Shown piece after piece: positions 1 to 6,626 of a stretch of DNA of 8,528 bases. The notes under the pieces were generated by a model. That model made no database searches, had not been told where the DNA came from, and saw only the letters and a list, made by a program, of their open reading frames with translations. The position numbers and the translations under genes are program-made. The stretch covers positions 1 through 8,528 of the forward strand of contig JASHRR010000045.1 in the NCBI GenBank assembly GCA_030037185.1, read 5' to 3'. This DNA is from Xanthobacteraceae bacterium (GTDB lineage: Bacteria > Pseudomonadota > Alphaproteobacteria > Rhizobiales > Xanthobacteraceae). How positions within the stretch are numbered: position 1 is the first letter of the stretch; every line of letters begins with the position of its first letter.

Positions 1-196
1 GCGACGCGGGTGTTGTGATGAACCAGCCGGCAACCCCGCCGGCATCCACCGGGAGCACCTCGGTTCCTGCGCGGGGACTCGGAACCCATCTTGCGGCTGC
101 GAGAATGCTTTGTCGCGCTGCTGCGACCGTAGCGTGACCGCGCCGCCTGATAAACCAGCGCGCACCGAGGCGGACCAACTCCGCACGCAGGCTCAC
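1..196 (-). CDS. Alpha/beta hydrolase, hormone-sensitive-lipase type (N-terminal part, runs off window)
   Basis: An open minus-strand frame runs without a stop from just inside the end of the acyltransferase gene to the left edge. From a GTG at 196 it reads MSLRAELVRLGARWFIRRR, then about 45 more residues including VDAGGVAGWFITTP. A basic amphipathic start followed by a 'VDAGGV-x-x-W' strand is what I associate with the N-terminus of HSL-family esterases/lipases, where an HGGG oxyanion motif and a GDSAG nucleophile follow; both would lie outside the window. The frame is open back to a GTG at 220, which would overlap the acyltransferase by 8 bp. I prefer 196 because MSLRAEL resembles family starts, but no Shine-Dalgarno sequence precedes it, so translation is probably coupled to the upstream gene. 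The substrate cannot be told. The family call rests on a fragment of 65 residues and is moderate. Confidence 0.6.
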   Translation of the reverse strand, partial: MSLRAELVRLGARWFIRRRGHATVAAARQSILAAARWVPSPRAGTEVLPVDAGGVAGWFITTPAS

Positions 197-212
197 CCGA
201 GATTTTCTGTCA

Positions 213-1517
213 TCAGACACCTCTTTTCGTTTGCAGCCGCTTGCCGAGCGCCCGCGTCGCCATCTCACCCCCCTCCCGCAAGTGCGCAGGGTAGGTGCGT
301 GCCCGCAAGCGCAGGGCCGCCGGCGACCAGCGGACCGGCGCGACGATGCGGACGGCATTCAAAGCCCGCCGCATCGCAGCGACCGAGCCCCAGCTCAGCA
401 GCAGCGTTGCGGAAAATACGATTGCCGCCTTGATGATGGCGAGTACTGCAAATCCCAACAGAGCGAACTGCAGCCAGACGGAGAACAGATAGTGGACGAG
501 GTACATGCCATAGGTTTCTTCGCTGAAGGCATCGAGTATCCTGATATGCCGGCTGGCGAAGCGAACAAATACCGCCAACATGAATATGCTGCCGGCGGCG
601 CAGCACAGCACGAAGCCTGATGCCTCGAGGACCTGCAGCTGCAATGATGGGGGGCGGTTGCCGCTCATGGCAATGCCGACCAGTCCGAGCCAGAGCGCAA
701 AGGTTGCGATGGCAGCCGCTGCGGCTGCCGTCCAGTGCCGCGTCAGCCATCCTCCCGGCGCAAGAAACACCCCTCGCTCGATTCCATGAGCGCCGACGCC
801 AACGCCGGTCAAGAAATAAACCGCATAGAGCAGCGGCCGACAGAGCTGGAACGCAAATGGCCCGACATGAAACCAGGTCCACGGCGTAAAGGCGAGCGCC
901 AGCGGGACATAGGCGAGCCCGGACGCGGCCACCAAAACCGTCACCAATGCCGCGGGCCGCGCGCTGAGCTTGCCGACAACTTGGATGAAGGCCTCTGCGG
1001 AACGGCGGGCGAAGGCGTAGAGGGCAGCGGCGCCGAGATCGAAAACAAGCAGCACCCATAGAAACCATGGGGGCCCGCTTGGCCAAAACGGCAAGGCAAG
1101 GAGGTGCCGCCAGTAGGCGGTCACGCTCGGATCGGCGGCGGTGACGCGATAAATCGGATAATGCGCAACCGGCATCAGCAGGCCGACTGCGAGCACGAAC
1201 GGCAACCCCAGGCGAACCGCGCGGTCGCGCAGAAAATTACGCGCGCCTTTGCGAGCGAGGCTCGGCCACACGAACAGACCGGAAAGAAAGAACAGAAGCG
1301 CGATGAGATATGTGTCCTGGTGTGCACAGAAAATATCGAAGCCCAACCAGCGCTCGCCATCGATGATCGGAATGCTGCGCCATCGAAAGGGCGGGTCGTC
1401 GAAACGGAACGAAGTGGCCGGTGAGGAGGCGAGATAGGCGACGAACGAGTGAACCGCAAGCACGATTACGATTGCGAAGGTCCGCAGGTTGTTGAGTGCA
1501 AGGGCCGGAGTGGACAT
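213..1517 (-). CDS. Membrane acyltransferase, family 3 (OpgC/MdoC-like)
   Basis: This 434-residue protein is dominated by hydrophobic segments, about ten predicted membrane spans. It has the acyltransferase-3 layout: a first span carrying a conserved-type histidine (LAVHSFVAY, His23), then LLFFLSGLFVWPSL, then the arginine-rich loop FLRDRAVRLGLPFVLAVG, and a late span with EETYGMYLVHYLFSVWLQ. Proteins of this family move acyl groups such as acetyl or succinyl across or onto sugars and lipids in the inner membrane; OpgC/MdoC succinylates periplasmic glucans. The acceptor here is unknown, and the OpgC likeness is a guess from size and arrangement. The ATG at 1517 starts the hydrophobic N-terminus in the expected place, but the sequence before it has no clear ribosome site. 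The stop (215-213) lies against the downstream hydrolase, so the two probably form one leftward operon. The C-terminus is a basic tail of roughly 40 residues. Confidence 0.85.
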   Translation of the reverse strand: MSTPALALNNLRTFAIVIVLAVHSFVAYLASSPATSFRFDDPPFRWRSIPIIDGERWLGFDIFCAHQDTYLIALLFFLSGLFVWPSLARKGARNFLRDRAVRLGLPFVLAVGLLMPVAHYPIYRVTAADPSVTAYWRHLLALPFWPSGPPWFLWVLLVFDLGAAALYAFARRSAEAFIQVVGKLSARPAALVTVLVAASGLAYVPLALAFTPWTWFHVGPFAFQLCRPLLYAVYFLTGVGVGAHGIERGVFLAPGGWLTRHWTAAAAAAIATFALWLGLVGIAMSGNRPPSLQLQVLEASGFVLCCAAGSIFMLAVFVRFASRHIRILDAFSEETYGMYLVHYLFSVWLQFALLGFAVLAIIKAAIVFSATLLLSWGSVAAMRRALNAVRIVAPVRWSPAALRLRARTYPAHLREGGEMATRALGKRLQTKRGV

Positions 1518-2215
1518 GCGCTGAGGTTCTCGGTCAGCATCTGCGCGCGCGTGGAGGGCCGATCAGGGCCCCTTGAAACAGCACAGCGGCCCGCGCCTCA
1601 TCCTGATCGGTCGGCCGCCCGAATCCTGCGTTCTGATGGTGCGCCGCAAAGGTGCTGAGTGTGCGCACCTGCACAAGCTCCGAGCGGCGACACGCCGTCC
1701 CGTTCACCGCATCCAGATTCTTTGCGACCATGTGGGTCGCGTTGCCGCCCGTCGCGGGGTGCTTTCGCCCGGCAGAAACGGCCCAAGTCAGAATGTGCGG
1801 GGTTGAACCGCTATCGTGCCGGCTTCCAGCGCGCCGCAAACGCGCACGCAATCGCTTCATCGGTGTTTTGATTGCCACGATCGAGCGTTTCCGGATTGGC
1901 CAGCAGGCCGTCCGACGCGGACTGCCTAGGAGTAGTTAGTTAGTTGGAACGGCGGCGAAGTGTGCATTAACAACAACGGTGCGGATTAAAGGTTCCGACG
2001 CGCAGTTCGGCGATCGCCGCCATTTCGGGTGCTTGGGCGCACATCCCCCTTGGACGCTGGCGAATGGAGCCGGTGCCGCAGCCATCAAATCATTATCAAC
2101 TTTTCGTTGTTCGATCGGCGCGACAGCAAGATCGAGCGAAATCGGTTGGCGGCATGCGAACGCAACCGGTCCCCGACGCGAAATTGCGACAACCCCGAAT
2201 TATTTATGCGGCGGG
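1518..2215. other. Long region without a convincing gene
   Basis: About 700 bp upstream of the acyltransferase carry no reading frame that I recognise. Several frames are open on both strands at 1534-1939, as expected of GC-rich DNA. Their proteins are rich in Arg, Ala and Ser, have no domain-like stretch, and none has a good ribosome site. The region could be a decayed gene or the acyltransferase promoter region. A run of three TAGT units (1933-1944) puts a TAG stop in all three plus-strand frames within 12 bp. No tRNA, insertion sequence ends or CRISPR repeats were seen. Confidence 0.5.
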
Positions 2216-2243
2216 AAAAATGGCCCCGCTGAGTAGCGGGGCC
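2216..2243 (-). terminator. Rho-independent terminator, leftward
   Basis: A 9-bp perfect stem (GGCCCCGCT / AGCGGGGCC, 2243-2222) with an ACTC tetraloop is followed on the minus strand by ATTTTT. On the plus strand the same hairpin is followed by AAGTCGG, so it works only for leftward transcription. It is the clearest terminator in the window and is not downstream of any annotated protein gene. Confidence 0.8.
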
Positions 2244-2273
2244 AAGTCGGGGAGGAAGTCGACGTTCGTCGAT
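2216..2273 (-). ncRNA. Candidate small RNA, about 58 nt, stress-promoter driven
   Basis: On the minus strand a perfect GGAAC-N16-CGTT promoter (2305-2281) is followed, at the distance expected for a transcription start near 2273-2275, by a compact RNA-like arrangement. It consists of a 5-bp hairpin TCGAC-GAAC-GTCGA (2272-2259), a pyrimidine-rich single-stranded stretch CUUCCUCCCCGACUU (2258-2244), a 9-bp perfect hairpin (2243-2222) and a T-tract. No other minus-strand gene lies between here and the far side of the plus-strand genes, so the terminator needs a nearby promoter of its own. The CUUCCUCCCC stretch is complementary to Shine-Dalgarno sequences, which would suit an antisense regulator of translation. 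Promoter, structure and terminator are seen; the RNA itself and its role are inferred. I do not recognise a named RNA family. Confidence 0.5.
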
Positions 2274-2280
2274 ACTCACT

Positions 2281-2305
2281 AACGGACGCAGCACGGTAAT
2301 GTTCC
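2281..2305 (-). promoter_or_regulatory. EcfG-type promoter, perfect consensus, leftward
   Basis: The minus strand reads GGAAC (2305-2301), 16 bases, CGTT (2284-2281). This is the full GGAAC-N16/17-CGTT form described for the alphaproteobacterial general stress sigma factor EcfG. It points away from the glycosyltransferase gene and towards the small-RNA-like hairpins and terminator 40-60 bp downstream. A chance match is possible with nine fixed bases, but the position between genes and the terminator argue against it. Confidence 0.55.
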
Positions 2306-2489
2306 CCCGTCAGCCGATTGAGTTGCCGATTGCCGCCTTCGCTCGGACGCCGAGTGCAGCTGGCCTGATCGCGCTGGCGGTACACATTTGAGTTGTACGT
2401 CCTCAGATGCGCACTGAAATTGCGCTGAGCCGAAGCTTTTCTTCCTGTGGCGGGATCAATCGCGCCCACCTGGCATTGTTGGACTGCCC

Positions 2490-2507
2490 GGGAGCTGACA
2501 AATGGAG
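2490..2507 (+). promoter_or_regulatory. Two ribosome sites for two possible glycosyltransferase starts
   Basis: GGGAG at 2490-2494 stands 7 bases before the ATG at 2502. GGAG at 2504-2507 stands 9 bases before a second in-frame ATG at 2517. Either start is therefore well served. Confidence 0.6.
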
Positions 2508-3587
2508 CTTGCGAAAATGCACATTGCCCAAATTGCGCCGTTGACGGAAGCCGTACCGCCGAAGCTTTATGGTGGCACCGAACGTGTCATCTATTGGCTG
2601 ACTGAGGAGCTGGTCGCGCTTGGACACGACGTCACCCTTTACGCCAGCGGCGACTCGGTGACCTCGGCCAGACTGGAAGCGGTATGGCCGCGAGCGCTTC
2701 GTATCGACGGTTCGGTCCGGGACCCGAATGCGCTACATATGTCGATGCTCGAGCGGGTCAGGCAGCAAGCGAATGACTATGACTTTCTCCATTTTCATTT
2801 GGACTACTATCCCTTCTCTTTATTTTCTCGCCAACCCGTTCCCTTTGCCACGACTCTGCACGGTCGACTTGATCTGCCGGAGCACCAGCCGGTCTTCAAG
2901 ACGTTCTCTTCGCTGCCGGTGATTTCCATCTCTGACTCGCAGCGCCGGCCTATCCCGCAAGCGAACTGGGTGCGCACGATCTATCATGGCCTGCCGCAGC
3001 AACTTATGATGCCCTGTGCGGTACGGCCGAGTTACCTCGCTTTTCTCGGCCGGATTGCGCCCGAGAAGGGAGTCGACCGAGCGATTTCGATCGCTCGCAG
3101 ATGCGGTGTGCCGCTGCGAATCGCCGCGAAAGTCGACAAAGTGGACCGCGAATATTTCAATGAAAAAATCCGGCCGCTGCTGGATGATTCGAGCGCCGCC
3201 TATATCGGGGAAATCAGCGACACGGAGAAATCGGAATTTCTAAGCGGCGCCGTCGCGTTGCTCGATCCGATCGACTGGCCGGAACCGTTCGGTCTCGTTA
3301 TGATCGAAGCAATGGCCTGCGGTACGCCGGTCATCGCATTTAACCGCGGGTCGGTCCGGGAAATTGTCGATGATGGTCTGACCGGCTTTATCGTCGAGGA
3401 TGAGGAAGGCGCAATCGGCGCTTTCGACCGGCTTTCGCAGCTGTCACGAGACAACATCCGCAAGCACTTCGAACATCGTTTCACTGCGCGCCGCATGGCG
3501 ATCGAGTACCTTGCGGCCTATCGCAGCCTGATGGATCGGGATGCACATCGCCTTAAATTGGTAGTCGACGGCGTTGCCGCGCTTTAG
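2502..3587 (+). CDS. Glycosyltransferase family 4 (GT-B fold)
   Basis: This 361-residue protein is close to the usual length for GT4 retaining glycosyltransferases. The N-terminal Rossmann half shows a glycine-rich loop (KLYGGTERVIYWLTEEL, about residues 22-38) followed by LGHDVTLYASGDS. The C-terminal half opens with LAFLGRIAPEKGVDRAI (about 180-196) and holds the donor-binding EX7E motif as EPFGLVMIE (Glu261 and Glu269), followed by AMACGTPVIAFNRGSVREIV. It would transfer a sugar from a nucleotide donor in the cytoplasm; donor and acceptor cannot be read from the sequence. MHIAQIAPL from the second ATG (2517) is the common family start, so the true protein may be 356 residues. It lies upstream of a small membrane gene and a glycogen debranching enzyme on the same strand, which hints at glucan metabolism. 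The family is secure, the substrate is not. Confidence 0.92.
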   Translation: MELAKMHIAQIAPLTEAVPPKLYGGTERVIYWLTEELVALGHDVTLYASGDSVTSARLEAVWPRALRIDGSVRDPNALHMSMLERVRQQANDYDFLHFHLDYYPFSLFSRQPVPFATTLHGRLDLPEHQPVFKTFSSLPVISISDSQRRPIPQANWVRTIYHGLPQQLMMPCAVRPSYLAFLGRIAPEKGVDRAISIARRCGVPLRIAAKVDKVDREYFNEKIRPLLDDSSAAYIGEISDTEKSEFLSGAVALLDPIDWPEPFGLVMIEAMACGTPVIAFNRGSVREIVDDGLTGFIVEDEEGAIGAFDRLSQLSRDNIRKHFEHRFTARRMAIEYLAAYRSLMDRDAHRLKLVVDGVAAL

Positions 3588-3617
3588 CTCGGGCAGCTCC
3601 CGCTCTAAGATCGAGTC

Positions 3618-3638
3618 GCCTGTGGGCTGGTCACAGGC
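3618..3638 (+). terminator. Hairpin after the glycosyltransferase, no T-tract
   Basis: GCCTGTG (3618-3624) and CACAGGC (3632-3638) form a 7-bp perfect stem with a 7-base loop, 30 bp after the glycosyltransferase stop. No run of T follows on either side, so it may be a weak terminator, a transcript-stabilising hairpin or chance. Confidence 0.25.
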
Positions 3639-3716
3639 AGGCTCGTGCGGTACTGCCGAGGCGAACTGAATGAGAGTTTAGCTGATCGGGATTGAGCGTG
3701 AGCATCGCGTTCGCGG

Positions 3717-3741
3717 GGAACTTAAATCGCGAACAGGCATT
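3717..3741 (+). promoter_or_regulatory. EcfG-like promoter ahead of the small membrane gene
   Basis: GGAAC (3717-3721), 16 bases, CATT (3738-3741) differs from the stress-sigma form GGAAC-N16-CGTT in one base. A start near 3748 would leave a leader of about 48 nt before the GTG at 3796. The debranching gene further on could share this transcript. Confidence 0.4.
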
Positions 3742-3782
3742 ACTCTCAGAATGCGATAACTGGGGCCCATTGCTCGCCGGTT

Positions 3783-3788
3783 GAGGAG
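3783..3788 (+). promoter_or_regulatory. Ribosome site that fixes the GTG start at 3796
   Basis: GAGGAG ends 7 bases before GTG 3796. The alternative TTG at 3781 overlaps this site and has nothing comparable upstream, so GTG 3796 is the better start. Confidence 0.65.
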
Positions 3789-3795
3789 CAGGCTC

Positions 3796-4272
3796 GTGAC
3801 CGCGCGCCCTTTCGAACAGCAAATTCCCAAGCGGTTGCAGGCCAAGCACGGCGTTTCCTCGCGAGCGGTCAGCATCTTACTTGCTATCCTCGCCGACACG
3901 TGCCTGGCGTTCCTTCTGTTCCAGCAGAATTGGATATCCTCCACCGAGGAAATCGAGCCGTTTTGGGTTAGGCAATTCATCGCATTTGCATTGTACAGCG
4001 CCATTCAATTGTGGACTTTGGCTTACCAGACGGGCAGAGGAGACGAGTTCGCTGCGACAATCGATAAGGTTTTTGCGGCAAGTCCCGCGATTGTGACCGC
4101 GCTTGTGCAGATGTACTGGATAGGCCACAACTCTGCTGCCACATTGTCGTGGCGGCAACACATTGTTTCGGTGATTTGGACTGTTTTCTCAATTGCAGAT
4201 TTCTTTGCGACCGACATCACCAATCAGCGTCTGCGGATGAGACAATTGAATTTGGCACCGCAGGCGGACTGA
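3796..4272 (+). CDS. Small integral membrane protein, function unknown
   Basis: From GTG 3796 this encodes 158 residues. Four hydrophobic stretches are visible: about 24-43 (AVSILLAILADTCLAFLLFQ), 60-77 (QFIAFALYSAIQLWTLAY), 94-110 (AASPAIVTALVQMYWIG) and 121-138 (QHIVSVIWTVFSIADFFA). The N-terminus is basic and polar and the C-terminus (RLRMRQLNLAPQAD) is basic, which suggests that both face the cytoplasm. There is no signal peptide, no cysteine pattern and no motif that I recognise. Its codons use more A and T than the debranching gene does, which may mean weak expression or a different history. It sits between a glycosyltransferase and a debranching enzyme, behind an EcfG-like promoter. 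A role in stress or in polysaccharide export is possible but nothing in the sequence proves it. Confidence 0.7.
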   Translation: MTARPFEQQIPKRLQAKHGVSSRAVSILLAILADTCLAFLLFQQNWISSTEEIEPFWVRQFIAFALYSAIQLWTLAYQTGRGDEFAATIDKVFAASPAIVTALVQMYWIGHNSAATLSWRQHIVSVIWTVFSIADFFATDITNQRLRMRQLNLAPQAD

Positions 4273-4405
4273 GCCGTGGGCTCAAAGCGCGTCATCATTG
4301 CGTCGCCATATTGCCAGAGCAGCCTGCTGATGAGATTTCATTGGAACAAGCCGGTAGAAAAAGCAATCGACATCGGGCACGGTACGTGGCGCCGCAGCAA
4401 ATGCG

Positions 4406-6622
4406 ATGACCCCAAATCTGCAGGAACGCGACGATTGGACCGTCATGTCAATAGAAAGATTGCGTGAGGAGGAGACCGACACCGGCTTCTCTTTCTATAT
4501 TGCGGCGACCGGGCCGGAGTATCGGCTGCGACGCACGCTCAAGTACGGCGACACCTTTGTCGTGATCGATGCCCACGGCGACATTGGCGCTTCGGCGGGC
4601 ACGAGCGACGGCCTCTTTCACCGCGATACCCGGTTCCTGTCCCGCCTCGAGCTACGGGTCAACGGGCTGCAGCCGCTGCTGCTTGGCAGCAACATGCGCG
4701 AGGACAACGCAATCTTCAGCGCCGATCTCACCAATCCCGACATGTTCTCCGGCGAGCATATGCTCGCGCTTGAGAAGGACACTTTGCACATCAATCGGTC
4801 AGTCTTTGTGTGGCGCGATACCCTTTTCCAGCGGCTGTCATTAACCAATCACGGCGCCAAGCGAGTTGAGCTGCTGATCTCAATCACCTTCTCTGCTGAT
4901 TTCGCCGACCTATTCGAGGTGCGGGGTGCGCGGCGCACCCGCCGTGGGACATTCAGCGCCCGGCTGAATGGACCGCATGAAGCGCTGCTGAGCTATCTCG
5001 GGCTCGACGATTTCGTCCGCATCACGTCGGTTTACTTCGACCCGGTCCCCACCCTGCTCTCCGAGCGAGAGGCGAGGTATCGGATTGCGCTGACCTCGCA
5101 CGAAACGATGTCGTTTTGCGTTGCCGTCCGGTGCAATCCAACCGCACCGCAGCCTGCGCCGTTTATCAAGAGCCTGCTTCGCGCGCATCGTGAGCTTCGG
5201 CAAGCCGCTCAAGGCGCTGCCGTGGTTCAGACATCCAATCCGCTGTTCGACGATATTGTGCGCCGCTCGATGGCTGATCTGGCGATGCTCAAGACGCAGA
5301 CGCCGCAAGGCCCCTACCCCTATGCGGGCACCCCCTGGTACTCGACCACGTTTGGGCGCGACGGGCTGATTACTGCCATGCAGATGCTGTGGGTTGACCC
5401 GCGGCTGGCGAGGGGGGCGCTGTTCCGTCTCGCGGCGCTGCAGGCAAAGACGACCGATGCCGGGTCGGACGCCGAGCCGGGCAAGATTTTGCACGAAGTG
5501 CGCTTCGGCGAGATGGCGGCACTCGGCGAAGTGCCGTTCGGCCTCTACTACGGAAGTGTGGATTCCACCCCGTTGTTCGTGTTGTTGGCGGGCCTCTATT
5601 TCGAGCGCACCGGCGATATCAAAGCCCTGGCCGAACTGTGGCCGGCGATTGAAGCGGCGCTGGCGTGGATTGATGGGCCGGCGGACCGCGATGGCGACGG
5701 ATTTATTGAGTATGCCGCCAGCGAGCGCGGCCTCGCCAATCAAGGATGGAAAGATTCGGCGGATGCTATTTTCCACGCCGATGGCCGGCTCGCAGCAGGT
5801 CCCATCGCGCTCGCCGAGGTCCAGGCCTATGTGTTCGCGGCCAAGCGGCTGATCGCGCATTGCGCGCGCCGGTTGGGTTACGGCGATCGGGCGGATGGGC
5901 TGGAAGAACAGTCGCGCCGGCTCGCCGAGCGTTTCGAAGCCGCGTTCTGGTGCGACGACTTGCAGACGTATGCGGTTGCGCTCGATGGCGTCAAGGAGCC
6001 GTGCTGCGTGCGCACCTCCAACGCTGGCCAGGTGCTTTTTACTGGCATCGCGCGGCCCGACCGCGCTGCCATCGTGGCAACCACGCTGTTAGCGCCCGAT
6101 CTGTTCTCCGGCTGGGGTATCCGCACGGTCTCGCGTCGCGAAATCCGGTACAATCCCATGTCCTATCATAACGGCTCGGTGTGGCCGCACGACAACGCGC
6201 TGATTGCCGCCGGCCTTGCGCAAATCGGCGCCAAACGTGCAGTCAACCGCATTTTTCAGGGTCTTTTCGATGCGGCCACTTACATGGATCTGCATCGCTT
6301 GCCGGAATTGTTCTGTGGGTTCCAGCGCGCCCGGAACCGAGGGCCGACGCGTTACCCGGTGGCTTGTGCGCCGCAGGCCTGGGCGAGTGCAACGCCGTTC
6401 TACCTCCTGCAGGCGGCTCTCGGACTCGAAATCGATCCCGCCGCCGAACAGCTGCGTCTGCGCAATCCGTGCCTGCCGAAATTTCTCGACGAGGTGACGT
6501 TGCGGAATTTGCAGGTCGGCGATTCAAGCGTGGACGTCGTGGTCAGGCGCGATGGCGAAACTGTCTCGGTCAGCGTTCTGCGGGCGCTCGGCTCGATTGA
6601 AGTGTCCGTCCTTGCTGCGTGA
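4406..6622 (+). CDS. Amylo-alpha-1,6-glucosidase / glycogen debranching enzyme
   Basis: The 738-residue protein has the two-part layout of bacterial debranching-type amylo-alpha-1,6-glucosidases. An N-terminal beta-rich domain (about 25-250) holds TLKYGDTFVVIDAHGDI and GLFHRDTRFLSRLEL. A C-terminal (alpha/alpha)6-barrel follows, with GTPWYSTTFGRDGLIT (about 308-323), GWKDSADAIF (about 447-456) and YHNGSVWPHDNALIAAG (about 587-603). These acidic and aromatic motifs line the sugar pocket in the family. It should hydrolyse alpha-1,6 branch glucose in glycogen or related alpha-glucans in the cytoplasm. No signal peptide is seen. A stop in frame at 4355 limits the start to ATG 4406 or ATG 4445; neither has a strong ribosome site, and 4406 is kept as the longer choice. 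It ends 4 bp from the end of the convergent otsA. Family assignment is strong; the exact substrate is inferred. Confidence 0.9.
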   Translation: MTPNLQERDDWTVMSIERLREEETDTGFSFYIAATGPEYRLRRTLKYGDTFVVIDAHGDIGASAGTSDGLFHRDTRFLSRLELRVNGLQPLLLGSNMREDNAIFSADLTNPDMFSGEHMLALEKDTLHINRSVFVWRDTLFQRLSLTNHGAKRVELLISITFSADFADLFEVRGARRTRRGTFSARLNGPHEALLSYLGLDDFVRITSVYFDPVPTLLSEREARYRIALTSHETMSFCVAVRCNPTAPQPAPFIKSLLRAHRELRQAAQGAAVVQTSNPLFDDIVRRSMADLAMLKTQTPQGPYPYAGTPWYSTTFGRDGLITAMQMLWVDPRLARGALFRLAALQAKTTDAGSDAEPGKILHEVRFGEMAALGEVPFGLYYGSVDSTPLFVLLAGLYFERTGDIKALAELWPAIEAALAWIDGPADRDGDGFIEYAASERGLANQGWKDSADAIFHADGRLAAGPIALAEVQAYVFAAKRLIAHCARRLGYGDRADGLEEQSRRLAERFEAAFWCDDLQTYAVALDGVKEPCCVRTSNAGQVLFTGIARPDRAAIVATTLLAPDLFSGWGIRTVSRREIRYNPMSYHNGSVWPHDNALIAAGLAQIGAKRAVNRIFQGLFDAATYMDLHRLPELFCGFQRARNRGPTRYPVACAPQAWASATPFYLLQAALGLEIDPAAEQLRLRNPCLPKFLDEVTLRNLQVGDSSVDVVVRRDGETVSVSVLRALGSIEVSVLAA

Positions 6623-6626
6623 CCTT

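Noticed and set aside
26..43. GCCGGC hairpin with 6-base loop as a terminator
   Set aside because: No T-tract follows on either strand, and it lies inside the hydrolase reading frame.
1534..1878. Minus-strand open frame of 114 codons (MAIKTPMKRLRARLRR...)
   Set aside because: It starts from GTG without a ribosome site, shows no domain or motif, and equally open frames exist on the opposite strand. Kept only as part of the unexplained gap.
1946..1966. GGAAC followed by CATT on the plus strand
   Set aside because: The spacer is 14 bases, outside the 16-17 of EcfG promoters, and no gene follows in that direction for over 500 bp.
1976..1996. Minus-strand GGAAC with CGTT downstream
   Set aside because: The spacer is only 13 bases, so the two boxes would not be read together by EcfG.
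2085..2469. Minus-strand open frames across the small-RNA region
   Set aside because: Both frames run straight through the 9-bp terminator hairpin, and the shorter one starts inside the EcfG-type promoter, so neither fits a real gene.
4271..4283. GAGCC-GTG-GGCTC hairpin after the membrane gene
   Set aside because: Only five base pairs with a 3-base loop and no T-tract; it overlaps the stop codon and is too weak to call a terminator.
4343..4367. GGAAC ahead of the debranching gene as an EcfG promoter
   Set aside because: At a 16-base spacer the -10 position reads CAAT, two mismatches from CGTT; too weak to call.
4910..5860. Long minus-strand open frame inside the debranching gene
   Set aside because: It lies fully antisense to a well-supported enzyme and its protein is an Arg/Gly/Ala-rich shadow with no family resemblance.
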